Shown here: positions 15,769 through 24,472 of the stretch, piece after piece | Layout: every line of letters begins with the position of its first letter | Numbering within the stretch: the stretch's first letter is position 1 | DNA from: Anaerococcus sp. Marseille-Q5996 | GTDB taxonomy: Bacteria; Bacillota; Clostridia; Tissierellales; Peptoniphilaceae | DNA: 64,000 nucleotides | Assembly: GCF_946893725.1 (NCBI RefSeq) | Contig: NZ_CAMPPE010000004.1 | Span: 1 to 64,000, forward strand | Direction: 5' to 3' | The notes under the pieces: generated by a model | The model's input: the letters and a program-made list of their open reading frames with translations, nothing else | What the model was told of the DNA's origin: nothing | The model's database searches: none | Position numbers and translations under genes: made by a program

Positions 15769-16626
15769 ATGAACAAATTAGGAAAATTAACTTTAGGTTT
15801 GGCTCTAGCACTAGGCCTAAGCTCATGTGGAGCAAATAATGCAAATGAAAGTGCAAACACAGATACAGAACAAAAAGCACCAACAGAAGTAGCTGATACA
15901 ATTAAAATTGGTGTAGTTGGCGAAAAAAATGAAGTTTGGGAAGAAGTTATAAAAAGATATGAAGAAGGTACTGGCAAAAAAGCAGAGCTAGTTAGATTTT
16001 CTGACTATACTCAACCAAACGAAGCCCTTGCAAGTGGAGATATTGACGTAAATAGTTTCCAACACTACTTATTCTTAGGAGAATATAACAAAGAACAAGG
16101 TGAAGAAAAATTAGTAGCAATTGGAGATACAATGCTTGCTCCTCTAGGATTTTTCTCAAATCAAATTAAAAGCCTTGATGAATTAGAAGATGGGGCAAGG
16201 GTAGCTATACCAAATGACCCAACAAATGGTCCAAGGGCCATATTCCTATTACAAGAAGAAGGACTTATAAAAGTAAATGGAGAGCCTGGAGATTTAATAA
16301 CTGTAGATGATATTACAGAAAATCCAAAAAACTTAGAATTTATTGAAATGGATGCTGCTCAAACAGCAAGAGCCCTAGATGATGTTACTATTGCAGCTAT
16401 AAATGATAACTATGCCCTAGATGCTGGATTAAGCCCAACTGAAGATTCAATTGCAATAGAAGATCCACATGGAACAGGTACAAAAATCTATGTAAATGTT
16501 ATAGCAGCAAGAAAAGAAGACAAAGACAACGAAGCTTACAAAGAACTTGTAAAATACTATCAAACAGATGAAACCAAAAAAGACTATGAAACATATACAA
16601 AGGGTGCTTGGGTACCAGCTTGGTAA
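15769..16626 (+). CDS. metQ: Methionine-binding lipoprotein, copy 1
   Basis: This 285-residue substrate-binding lipoprotein (NlpA/MetQ family) has a lipobox LSSC with Cys20. The family features IKIGVVGE near the start, then VNSFQHYLFL, DPTNGPRAIFLLQ and a late NDNYALDAGL are all present. It delivers methionine to MetNI outside the membrane. It sits 10 bases after metI with GGAGG before the ATG and is followed by a paralogue. Confidence 0.94.
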   Translation: MNKLGKLTLGLALALGLSSCGANNANESANTDTEQKAPTEVADTIKIGVVGEKNEVWEEVIKRYEEGTGKKAELVRFSDYTQPNEALASGDIDVNSFQHYLFLGEYNKEQGEEKLVAIGDTMLAPLGFFSNQIKSLDELEDGARVAIPNDPTNGPRAIFLLQEEGLIKVNGEPGDLITVDDITENPKNLEFIEMDAAQTARALDDVTIAAINDNYALDAGLSPTEDSIAIEDPHGTGTKIYVNVIAARKEDKDNEAYKELVKYYQTDETKKDYETYTKGAWVPAW

Positions 16627-16657
16627 AAAAATATTAAAATAATAGGAGAACATAAAA

Positions 16658-17542
16658 ATGAAAACACTTAGCAAAATTTCCTTAGGCCTGGCCCTAATTT
16701 TAGGCCTAAGCTCATGCGGAGCAAATAATAACGAATCAGCACAAACAGAACCAGCAGAAAATAATACACAAACAGAAGAAGCAAGCACAGATCCATTAGA
16801 AGGAAAAGATACAATAAAAGTTGGTGTAGTTGGAGAACACAACGAAGTTTGGGATGACATTATCGAAAGATACAACTCAGACAATAGTGACAGAAAAATA
16901 GAATTAGTAAAATTTTCTGAATACAGGGAGCCAAACGAAGCTCTTTTAGCAGGGGATATAGACATCAACGCCTTCCAACACTACAAATTCTTAAATCAAT
17001 TTAACGAAGAAAGTGGATCAGATATAGAGGCTATAGGAGATACAGTAATAGCTCCACTAGGAATTTATTCTTCAAAAATCACAGATATAAGTGAACTAGA
17101 AGATGGGGCAAGAATTGCAATTCCAGATGATCCATCAAACTCAGCAAGATCACTTTTCCTACTACAAACTGCAGGACTTATCAAAGTAAATGGTAAAGAT
17201 GGGGATAATATTACAACAGATGATATTACAGAAAACCCAAAAAATCTTGAAATCATCCTATTAGGTTCATCACAAACAGCAAGAAGTCTTGATGATGTTG
17301 ATGCTGCTTGTATAAACTCTGGAATGGCAGTAGATGCTGACCTAGTACCATCAGAAGATGCAATTTTCCTAGAAGATAAAGACGATCCAGATAAACAAAT
17401 CTATGTAAATGTTATCGCTACAACCCAAGATAAAAAAGACAGTGCTATTCTAAAAGATATTGTAGATAACTATTTCCACACAGACAGAACAAAAGAAGTA
17501 ATCCAAGAATCCTCAAAGGGATCAGAATTTGGCGTTTGGTAA
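16658..17542 (+). CDS. metQ: Methionine-binding lipoprotein, copy 2
   Basis: This 294-residue second NlpA/MetQ-type lipoprotein has a signal peptide almost identical to copy 1 (lipobox LSSC followed by GANN). The mature part is clearly related but diverged: INAFQHYKFL in place of NSFQHYLFL, DPSNSARSLFLLQ, and INSGMAVDADL at the position of NDNYALDAGL. Changes around the ligand site suggest a different preference, perhaps D-methionine, methionine sulfoxide or a dipeptide (inference). It closes the operon before the terminator at 17588. Confidence 0.92.
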   Translation: MKTLSKISLGLALILGLSSCGANNNESAQTEPAENNTQTEEASTDPLEGKDTIKVGVVGEHNEVWDDIIERYNSDNSDRKIELVKFSEYREPNEALLAGDIDINAFQHYKFLNQFNEESGSDIEAIGDTVIAPLGIYSSKITDISELEDGARIAIPDDPSNSARSLFLLQTAGLIKVNGKDGDNITTDDITENPKNLEIILLGSSQTARSLDDVDAACINSGMAVDADLVPSEDAIFLEDKDDPDKQIYVNVIATTQDKKDSAILKDIVDNYFHTDRTKEVIQESSKGSEFGVW

Positions 17543-17587
17543 TAAGAAAATTTCATACTACTCATCCTTATAGTAAATATACATGAA

Positions 17588-17616
17588 AGCAGGAGCCAAA
17601 TTCTCCTGCTTTTTCA
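17588..17616 (+). terminator. Terminator of the met operon
   Basis: A stem AGCAGGAG/CTCCTGCT with loop CCAAATT is followed by TTTTC. Confidence 0.85.
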
Positions 17617-17693
17617 TTTATTAATAAAAGACGGTTTTTCTTTAAATGTTATAAAAGTAACGTATAGTAGATAGGTAATAAAAGGAGTTTAAA

Positions 17694-18176
17694 ATGACCA
17701 CAATTTATGATTTTACAGTAAAAGATAATAAAGGAAATGATATTAGCCTTGATAAATATAAAGGAAAAGTACTTTTAATAGTAAATACTGCAACAGAATG
17801 CGGCTTTACACCTCAATATCAGGGGCTAGAAGAGCTTTATAAAAAATATAAGGATCAAGGATTTGAAATTCTAGATTTTCCTAGCAATCAATTTGGAGGA
17901 CAAGCTCCAGGCACAGATACAGAAATAGCAAACTTTTGTACATCAAGATTTGGTACAACCTTTGATAGGTTTGCAAAAATAGATGTAAATGGCGAAAACG
18001 AAGATCCGCTATATACCTATCTTAAAAAATCCCAAGGAGGACTTTTGGGTGATAAAATTAAGTGGAACTTTACAAAATTTTTGGTAGACAAAGAGGGCAA
18101 AGTTGTTAATAGATACTCCTCCCAAAAGAAACCCGAAAATATAGCAAGCGACATAGAAAAATTATTAGATAAATAA
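17694..18176 (+). CDS. Glutathione peroxidase family thiol peroxidase
   Basis: This 160-residue thioredoxin-fold peroxidase reduces hydroperoxides. The peroxidatic Cys36 lies in [12 protein letters not shown]. The family motifs [14 protein letters not shown] and [16 protein letters not shown] supply the Gln, Trp and Asn of the catalytic tetrad. Bacterial members of this type usually take electrons from thioredoxin rather than glutathione. It has an AGGAG site, and the next gene begins 1 base after its stop codon. Confidence 0.9.
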   Translation: MTTIYDFTVKDNKGNDISLDKYKGKVLLIVNTATECGFTPQYQGLEELYKKYKDQGFEILDFPSNQFGGQAPGTDTEIANFCTSRFGTTFDRFAKIDVNGENEDPLYTYLKKSQGGLLGDKIKWNFTKFLVDKEGKVVNRYSSQKKPENIASDIEKLLDK

Positions 18177-18177
18177 A

Positions 18178-18663
18178 ATGAGTGATTTAGTAAAACTTGC
18201 CAAAGAGTCCATAAAATATTATTTGGAAACTGGCAAATATTTAAAAGAATATGATGAGAGTTTAAAAAGCAATAACAATGGAGTAATTGTAATTGTCCAT
18301 AAAGATGGCAGACACGAAAAAAGCGGGTCTATTTATCCAACAAGATCTGATATAGGTCTTGATGTCATCCATGAGGCTGTAAATGTGGCTGTATTTAACA
18401 ATGCAATTGACCTTTCAGATATAGAAATCGATAATTTATACATTTCAGTTTATGAAGTTACAAAAATTAAGCAAATCCAATATATGGAAGAATTTGGAAT
18501 GTATCATGGTTTATTTTTGAAATACAACAACAACCATGCCCTAGTATTCAGGGATGATTACGAATCAGACTATCAAATGTTTGAAGATGCTATAAAAATT
18601 GCAAATGTAGATAGCCATGATGTATTTACCATAGAAAAATTTAAGGTCCATAAGCATTTATAG
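18178..18663 (+). CDS. AMMECR1-domain-like protein
   Basis: This 161-residue soluble protein shares the pattern of AMMECR1 (AmmeMemoRadiSam protein A): an N-terminal helix LAKESIKYYLETGK, then GSIYPTRSDIGLDVIHEAVNVAV and NLYISVYEV. The RGCIG motif normally preceding GSIYPT-like sequence is replaced by HEKSG, so a key conserved Cys is absent. The function of AMMECR1 is not settled. It is separated by 1 base from the peroxidase and is certainly cotranscribed. The assignment is by eye. Confidence 0.6.
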   Translation: MSDLVKLAKESIKYYLETGKYLKEYDESLKSNNNGVIVIVHKDGRHEKSGSIYPTRSDIGLDVIHEAVNVAVFNNAIDLSDIEIDNLYISVYEVTKIKQIQYMEEFGMYHGLFLKYNNNHALVFRDDYESDYQMFEDAIKIANVDSHDVFTIEKFKVHKHL

Positions 18664-18664
18664 C

Positions 18665-18692
18665 TTGACTTAAAAAAATTAATAAGTATTAT
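18665..18692 (+). promoter_or_regulatory. Promoter of ileS
   Basis: TTGACT at 18665 and TATTAT at 18687, spaced by 16, begin right after the previous gene's stop codon and lead into the T-box. Confidence 0.6.
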
Positions 18693-18699
18693 AAAAATA

Positions 18700-18902
18700 G
18701 AATATAAATACAAATGTTATAAAGACCAGTAACTTTTATGGAAACTTTAGAGAGGCACGGTTGGTGAGATGTGCTAGTGAAAGTAAAAGCGAATATCATC
18801 TTTTAGTTTAGCAAATGAAATCAGTAGTTTGCTACGAAAACCAATCGTTAAGAGTAATTTAGGAAATAAGTGGACCGTCTGTATGGACGGTCCTTTTTTT
18901 GT
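18700..18902 (+). promoter_or_regulatory. Isoleucine T-box leader
   Basis: Stem I carries the canonical AGAGAGGCAC and distal GGTTGGTGAGATGTGC. A specifier ATC lies at 18795-18797 in context GAAT-ATC-A, directly before the basal helix strand TCTTT. The T-box core is a short AAGTGGACCGT (from about 18868), overlapping a strong terminator stem GGACCGTC/GACGGTCC followed by a T run (18872-18901). The isoleucine codon matches the gene downstream. Confidence 0.87.
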
Positions 18903-18914
18903 AAGGAGAAGAAT

Positions 18915-21900
18915 ATGAGTGAGTTTAAATCTTTAAATACAAATGACACCCGTAATCGTGAAGCAGAAGTAGAAAAATATTGGCAAGAGATTGACCTTTT
19001 AGATCAAACTTTTAAAACACGTGAAGATGCTGAGGAATACATAATCTATGATGGACCACCAACAGCAAATGGTAAACCAGGTATCCATCACGTAATCGCA
19101 AGAACTTTAAAGGATATGACCAGCCGCTATAAAAATATGAAGGGCTATAAGGTCCTTAAAAAAGCTGGTTGGGATACCCACGGATTGCCAGTAGAAATTG
19201 AAGTAGAAAAACAATTAGACTTCCATGACAAAAATGACATCGAAGAATTTGGTATAGAAAAATTTAATAAATTATGTAAGGAATCAGTTTGGAAATATTC
19301 TGATATGTGGCGTGACATGTCAGATCGCATGGGCTTTTTATATGATATGGACCATCCATATGTAACTATGGATAATGATTACGTTGAAACTGAGTGGTGG
19401 CTTTTAGATAATGCCTTTAAAAAAGGATATATCTATGAGGGTGCAAAAGTTATGCCATACTGCCCAAGATGTGGAACTGGTCTTGCAAGCCATGAGGTAG
19501 CTCAGGGTTACCAAATGGATAAAACCATTACTCTTACTGTTAAATTTAAGAAAAAAGACACAGAAAATGAATATTTCCTAGCATGGACAACTACACCATG
19601 GACCCTTCCATCAAACGTGGCTTTATCTGTAAATCCAGACCTTGACTATGTAAAAGTATATGATAAAACAGATGATTGCTACTACTACATGGCAAAATCA
19701 CTTTGTGAAAAACTAATGGAAGACCATGACTATGAAGTTGTAGAAACCCTAAAGGGTGCTGATATGGAATATATGAAATATGAGCAATTACTACCTTTTG
19801 TTGAAGTTGACCCTGACCATGCATTTATAATAACACTGGCTGATTATGTTTCTGCAGAAGATGGTACAGGTATAGTTCACTCTGCACCAGCCTTTGGTGA
19901 GGACGACTATCAAATCGGTAGAAAATATGATCTAGCTTTCATCCAACCAGTAGACCTTGAAGGTAACTTTACAGAAACTCCATGGAAGGGACAATTTATC
20001 TTTGATACCAACGAAGATATATGGCATCATCTAGCAAATGAGGGCAAGGTATTTAAAAAACAAACTATCGAACACAATTACCCTCACTGCTGGAGATGTA
20101 AAACTCCATTAGTTTATTACGCAACACCATCTTGGTATATAGAAATGAGCAAATTCTCAGACCAAATGGTAGAAAATAATAATAGCGTAAACTGGTTTCC
20201 TGAAACAATTGGCGAAAAACGCTTTGGAAACTGGCTAGAAAATGTAAAAGACTGGGCAATTTCTAGAAGCCGTTATTGGGGAACACCACTTAATATCTGG
20301 AGATGTGATGACTGTGATCACACTCGCTCAGTTGGATCAAGAAAAGAACTGGCAGAACTTGCCGTAGAAGATATAGATGAAAATATCGAGCTTCACAGAC
20401 CATATGTAGACAATGTATCTATGAAATGTGAAAAATGTGGGGGTGTCATGCACAGGGTGCCAGATGTGATCGATGTTTGGTTTGACTCAGGAGCTATGCC
20501 ATTTGCCCAACTTCACTATCCATTTGAAAATAAAGAATTATTTGAAAATTACTATCCAGCTGACTTTATCTGTGAGGGAATCGACCAAACTCGTGGATGG
20601 TTTTACTCCTTAATGGCCATTTCCACATTTACCTTAGGCAAGGCACCATATAAAAATGTACTTGTAAATGACCTAGTAGTAGATAAAAATGGTCAAAAAA
20701 TGAGTAAGTCACGTGGTAATACCCTAGACCCATTTGCCTTATTTGATAAATACGGGGCAGACGCAGTTAGATTTTATTCTTTATACGTATCACCAGCTTG
20801 GATGCAAACTAAATTTGATGAAGCAGGCCTTATAGAAGTAAGAAATAACTTCTTTAGAACCTATGAAAACGTGTATAACTTCTTTAGCTTATATGCAAAT
20901 ACAGATGGATTAAGTGTAGAAGATTTACAAAATATCGGCGAAGTAGAGCTTGAAAAAATTGATAAATGGTTATATTCAAGATTAAATACCCTAGTTAAGA
21001 ACTATTACCAAGAAATGGAAGTATTTGAATATAATAAAGTTGTTCACTTAATTTCTGACTTTGTAGTAGAAGATTTATCAAACTGGTATATCCGTCGTAA
21101 TAGAAAAAGGTTCTGGAATAGTGAACTTACAGACTCTAAAAAAGCAGTTTACAAAACAACTTACGATGTGCTAACAACCATTGCAAAATTAATAGCACCA
21201 ATCACACCATTTATGGCAGAAGAAGTCTATAGAAACTTAACTGGCGCAAAAACTGTCCACACAGAATTGCTACCAGAAGTAGATGAAGCAATGATTGATA
21301 AAAACTTAGAGCAAGACATGGAACTAGTAAGAAAAATAGTTAACCTAGGCCGTGCTTCTCGTGAAAAAGAATCAATAAAAGTTCGCCAACCACTTGCAAA
21401 AATCATTGTTGATGGTGGATATGAAGATAGGATTTCTGATTTAATAGGTCTTATAAAAGAAGAGCTAAATGTAAAAGAAATCGACTTTGCAGCAGATCTT
21501 TCAGAATTTATGGACTACTTCCTAAAACCAGACTTTAAGGTTGTAGGACGTATCTTCCAATCAAAGGTAAATGACTTTGGAAAATATCTGGCAAATGTAG
21601 ATGCAAAAGATTTTGTATCAAGTGTAGAAGATGGTCCAGTAGAAATCGACCTAGATGGCGAAAAATACGAAGTTTCAAAAGACTACTTAGATATCAGAAT
21701 CTCTGCAAAAGAAGGTTATGATGTAGAAATGGATGGAAATATATTTGTAATCCTTGATACAGAAATCACAGAAGATTTATTAGATGAAGGATATTCAAGA
21801 GAATTTATCTCAAAAATTCAAAATCTAAGAAAAGATAGCGGTTTTGAAGTAACAGACCATATAGAAATTGCCTATGATGCAGATGAAGATTTAAGTAAGG

Positions 21901-22028
21901 CTATCGAAAAATTTGCTAAAGAAATCAAAGCAGAAACACTTGCAGATAAATTATCAAAAGAAAGTGTTGAAGCTGATCCAATAGAATTAAATGATAAAAC
22001 TATAAGTGTAAAAGTAACAAGAATATAG
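18915..22028 (+). CDS. ileS: Isoleucyl-tRNA synthetase, class-2 (IleS2-like)
   Basis: This 1037-residue enzyme charges tRNA-Ile. The first signature is GIHH (residues 56-59, in PPTANGKPGIHHV) rather than HxGH, and KMSKS is at 595-599. The GIHH form and eukaryote-like sequence mark the IleS2 type, known for mupirocin insensitivity. The editing domain (about 190-390), two CxxC pairs (CPRCG near 191; CEKCG near 505) and the anticodon-binding C terminus are present. The ATG at 18915 follows AAGGAG; an in-frame upstream start would lie in the T-box terminator. It is controlled by the isoleucine T-box. Confidence 0.95.
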   Translation: MSEFKSLNTNDTRNREAEVEKYWQEIDLLDQTFKTREDAEEYIIYDGPPTANGKPGIHHVIARTLKDMTSRYKNMKGYKVLKKAGWDTHGLPVEIEVEKQLDFHDKNDIEEFGIEKFNKLCKESVWKYSDMWRDMSDRMGFLYDMDHPYVTMDNDYVETEWWLLDNAFKKGYIYEGAKVMPYCPRCGTGLASHEVAQGYQMDKTITLTVKFKKKDTENEYFLAWTTTPWTLPSNVALSVNPDLDYVKVYDKTDDCYYYMAKSLCEKLMEDHDYEVVETLKGADMEYMKYEQLLPFVEVDPDHAFIITLADYVSAEDGTGIVHSAPAFGEDDYQIGRKYDLAFIQPVDLEGNFTETPWKGQFIFDTNEDIWHHLANEGKVFKKQTIEHNYPHCWRCKTPLVYYATPSWYIEMSKFSDQMVENNNSVNWFPETIGEKRFGNWLENVKDWAISRSRYWGTPLNIWRCDDCDHTRSVGSRKELAELAVEDIDENIELHRPYVDNVSMKCEKCGGVMHRVPDVIDVWFDSGAMPFAQLHYPFENKELFENYYPADFICEGIDQTRGWFYSLMAISTFTLGKAPYKNVLVNDLVVDKNGQKMSKSRGNTLDPFALFDKYGADAVRFYSLYVSPAWMQTKFDEAGLIEVRNNFFRTYENVYNFFSLYANTDGLSVEDLQNIGEVELEKIDKWLYSRLNTLVKNYYQEMEVFEYNKVVHLISDFVVEDLSNWYIRRNRKRFWNSELTDSKKAVYKTTYDVLTTIAKLIAPITPFMAEEVYRNLTGAKTVHTELLPEVDEAMIDKNLEQDMELVRKIVNLGRASREKESIKVRQPLAKIIVDGGYEDRISDLIGLIKEELNVKEIDFAADLSEFMDYFLKPDFKVVGRIFQSKVNDFGKYLANVDAKDFVSSVEDGPVEIDLDGEKYEVSKDYLDIRISAKEGYDVEMDGNIFVILDTEITEDLLDEGYSREFISKIQNLRKDSGFEVTDHIEIAYDADEDLSKAIEKFAKEIKAETLADKLSKESVEADPIELNDKTISVKVTRI

Positions 22029-22031
22029 TAT

Positions 22032-22067
22032 AAAAAAGAGTAGATAGAAATATTTACTCTTTTTTTA
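22032..22067 (+). terminator. Terminator after ileS
   Basis: A stem AAAGAGTA/TACTCTTT-like pair surrounds TAGAAAT and is followed by a T run. Confidence 0.7.
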
Positions 22068-22094
22068 TGGGAAAATTTGCTAAAAGGATAAAAA

Positions 22095-22541
22095 ATGAAA
22101 ACTAGAATTATGAATATGATAAAGATAACAAATCCCGCTACAAATGAGGTTGTAGTTTTGGACAAAATCAAAAAAGAAGGCTGGGAGGGTTTGACTTTTC
22201 CCGGAGGCAAGGTAGAAGAAAATGAATCCTTGATGGACGCTGCCATTCGAGAAGCAAAAGAAGAAACTGGCCTTGATATAAAAAACTTAAAATTTGTAGG
22301 ATTTATTACATGGCTTGGAAAAGAATTTAAGGATGTGGGACTTCTGTATGAAACTACAGATTTTACTGGAGATCTTATAGGAGAAAATCGTGAGGGCAAT
22401 CTTTCTTGGGTTGACTATGAAAAATTTAAAAAAATGGATGGGATGAGCCTATCTATGGATAAGATTTTAAAAATATATGAGGGAGAATTTTCTGAAATAT
22501 TTTGGAATGTAGTTACAGACGAAATATCTTATATTAAATAA
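22095..22541 (+). CDS. Nudix hydrolase
   Basis: This 148-residue hydrolase has a full Nudix box, GGKVEENESLMDAAIREAKEETG (key residues G, E, REAKEE, G) at about residues 41-64, as in MutT/YtkD-like enzymes that hydrolyse 8-oxo-dGTP or other nucleoside diphosphate compounds. The substrate cannot be told. It lies after the ileS terminator and is followed by its own terminator at 22552, so it looks monocistronic. Confidence 0.88.
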   Translation: MKTRIMNMIKITNPATNEVVVLDKIKKEGWEGLTFPGGKVEENESLMDAAIREAKEETGLDIKNLKFVGFITWLGKEFKDVGLLYETTDFTGDLIGENREGNLSWVDYEKFKKMDGMSLSMDKILKIYEGEFSEIFWNVVTDEISYIK

Positions 22542-22551
22542 ATTAAATTTT

Positions 22552-22580
22552 GGGCAGAGTTTTATCTGCTTTTTTTCTTT
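22552..22580 (+). terminator. Terminator
   Basis: Stem GCAGA/TCTGC followed by TTTTTTTC. Confidence 0.7.
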
Positions 22581-22611
22581 GCGTATAAATATCTATTAAG
22601 CATAAATTTAA

Positions 22612-22728
22612 TTGCTTTTTTGATCCTATGATGATATAATCTTTGCAAATAGTGTGTGGTGAATACCATAACACTATTTATAAGTTATTTTTGTAACTAT
22701 CTAATATACATAAAATTACGGAGACGCT
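22612..22728 (+). promoter_or_regulatory. Promoter and structured leader of the ABC operon
   Basis: TTGCTT at 22612 and TATAAT at 22635 are spaced by 17 bases. The leader that follows can form two stem-loops: AGTGT..TGGT/ACCA..ACACT at 22651-22675 and AGTTA/TAACT at about 22684-22699. No known riboswitch was recognised. Confidence 0.6.
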
Positions 22729-23457
22729 ATGGCGCTTATTGAAGTACGCGATTTAAAAAAATATTATAAGGTAGGCGGCAATATTATAAAGGCTCTGGAT
22801 GGAATAAATCTTGATATTAACAAGGGAGAATTTATCGCTCTTTTAGGTACAAGTGGTTCTGGAAAATCCACCCTTTTAAATATGCTAGCAGGCCTTGAAT
22901 ATCCTACGAAAGGCACAATAAAATATGGCAATATCATTTTAAATGAGCTAAAAGAAACTGATATTACAAAATTTCGTAATTTAAATATTGGTTTTGTTTT
23001 CCAGTCTTATAACCTATTGCCATATCTTACTGCCTGGGAAAATGTATCCCTTCCTTTGACCTTTAAGGGAGCCGATGTTGAAAGGCGCAAGGAAGAGGCC
23101 TACAAAATTTTAAAAGAAGTTGGCCTTGAAAATAGGATGAACAACAAGCCTAATGAACTATCTGGTGGCCAGCAGCAAAGGGTATCCATTGCCCGTGCCT
23201 TTGTTGGCACTCCGAAAATAATTTTTGCCGATGAGCCTACAGGAAACTTAGATACCAAAACCAGTTTTGAGGTCATGCAGCTGATTAAAAACATTACAAG
23301 GGAAAATAAGCAAACTTTTATCATGGTAACCCACGATGATGAAATGACAGAATTTGCTGACAGAACACTTTTTATGAGAGATGGAAAAATCCAAACCATC
23401 CACAAAAATTTAACTATTGATGAGGTTTTAGAAGATGACATACTACCAACAAATTAA
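22729..23457 (+). CDS. MacB/LolD-type ABC transporter ATP-binding protein
   Basis: This 242-residue ATPase has Walker A GTSGSGKST, signature LSGGQQQR and Walker B IIFADEPTGNLD, the form typical of MacB/LolD/FtsE-like exporters and envelope machines. The partner permease is the FtsX-like protein two genes downstream. The next gene starts inside its end (23-base overlap). The cargo is unknown. Confidence 0.93.
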   Translation: MALIEVRDLKKYYKVGGNIIKALDGINLDINKGEFIALLGTSGSGKSTLLNMLAGLEYPTKGTIKYGNIILNELKETDITKFRNLNIGFVFQSYNLLPYLTAWENVSLPLTFKGADVERRKEEAYKILKEVGLENRMNNKPNELSGGQQQRVSIARAFVGTPKIIFADEPTGNLDTKTSFEVMQLIKNITRENKQTFIMVTHDDEMTEFADRTLFMRDGKIQTIHKNLTIDEVLEDDILPTN

Positions 23458-24472
23458 TGGCACAGAAAATACAAATGACCAGGCGGCTGAAAGTGAAAAT
23501 GCTCCAGTGCAAATGAGAAACCAACCAAAGCTAATAATTTCAAATTATAGTATTAGCCCAAAAACTGTGGAGGCAGGGGGAGATTTTAACCTAGCTTTTA
23601 CCCTCTATAATACCAATAATAAAAATTCTATTTACAATCTAAAGGTAAGTATAGACCAGCAACTCCAATCCCAACCCCAAGCAAGCGGTGAAAATAATGC
23701 CCTTGTAAGCGACGGATCAGTTTTTACCCCAGTAAATACTTCAAATAGTTTTTATGTTTCTGCCCTTTATCCTTGGAACTCTACAACTAAGTATATAACT
23801 ATGAAGGTAAATCCAAATGCTGTGGCGGGAAATTATGTGATTGGCCTAACTTTAGAATATGAAGATTATCTGGGCAACCAATATCAAACCAAGGAATCAA
23901 TTGGAATCCCAGTTGTTCAAAGGGCAAATGTTACTATTGGTGAGGTAAAACACGAAGACCTAATGGTGGATAGCCAGACTCAAGTAAGTGTGAATATTTA
24001 TAACACTGGCAAGGATAATCTAAATACCTTTATGTGCGATGTAATAGGTAAGGGTTTTACAATTGATAATGACAGACGTTTTATAGGGAATTTTAATTCT
24101 GGATCTACAGAAACTTTTACTTTTAATATTACCCCTAGCCACGAAGGTCCAGTTGAGGGGAAAATTATGTTATCCTATGAAGACTCAGCTGGAAATATCC
24201 ACACAGAAACCAAGGATTTTTATGCAGATGTAACTAGCATGGGCGGTGGAGAAGGATTTGAAGAAGGAATGATAGAAGATCCTGAAACTGGAGAAATGAT
24301 ACCGGTTGACCAAGGCATGGAAGAAAATATGGAAGCAGGTGGCAGCTTACTTTCATCACCATTTTTGTGGATTGGACTAATAATAATCCTTGCCCTAGTA
24401 GGACTTTTAATTAGAAAACACAAAAAAAATAAGAAAAATGAGGAGCTAATAATCGACGATGAGGATATCTGA
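23435..24472 (+). CDS. CARDB-like membrane-anchored protein
   Basis: This 345-residue protein has two beta-sandwich repeats resembling CARDB/COG1361 domains (about 30-160, VEAGGDFNLAFTLYNTNNK; about 165-265, SQTQVSVNIYNTGKDN). One transmembrane helix lies near the C terminus (about 305-325), followed by a basic KHKKNKKN and an acidic tail. No signal peptide is seen at the N terminus (MTYYQQINGTEN), which is odd for a domain expected outside the cell. It overlaps the ATPase and permease genes and is probably an extracytoplasmic accessory of the ABC system. Confidence 0.8.
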   Translation: MTYYQQINGTENTNDQAAESENAPVQMRNQPKLIISNYSISPKTVEAGGDFNLAFTLYNTNNKNSIYNLKVSIDQQLQSQPQASGENNALVSDGSVFTPVNTSNSFYVSALYPWNSTTKYITMKVNPNAVAGNYVIGLTLEYEDYLGNQYQTKESIGIPVVQRANVTIGEVKHEDLMVDSQTQVSVNIYNTGKDNLNTFMCDVIGKGFTIDNDRRFIGNFNSGSTETFTFNITPSHEGPVEGKIMLSYEDSAGNIHTETKDFYADVTSMGGGEGFEEGMIEDPETGEMIPVDQGMEENMEAGGSLLSSPFLWIGLIIILALVGLLIRKHKKNKKNEELIIDDEDI

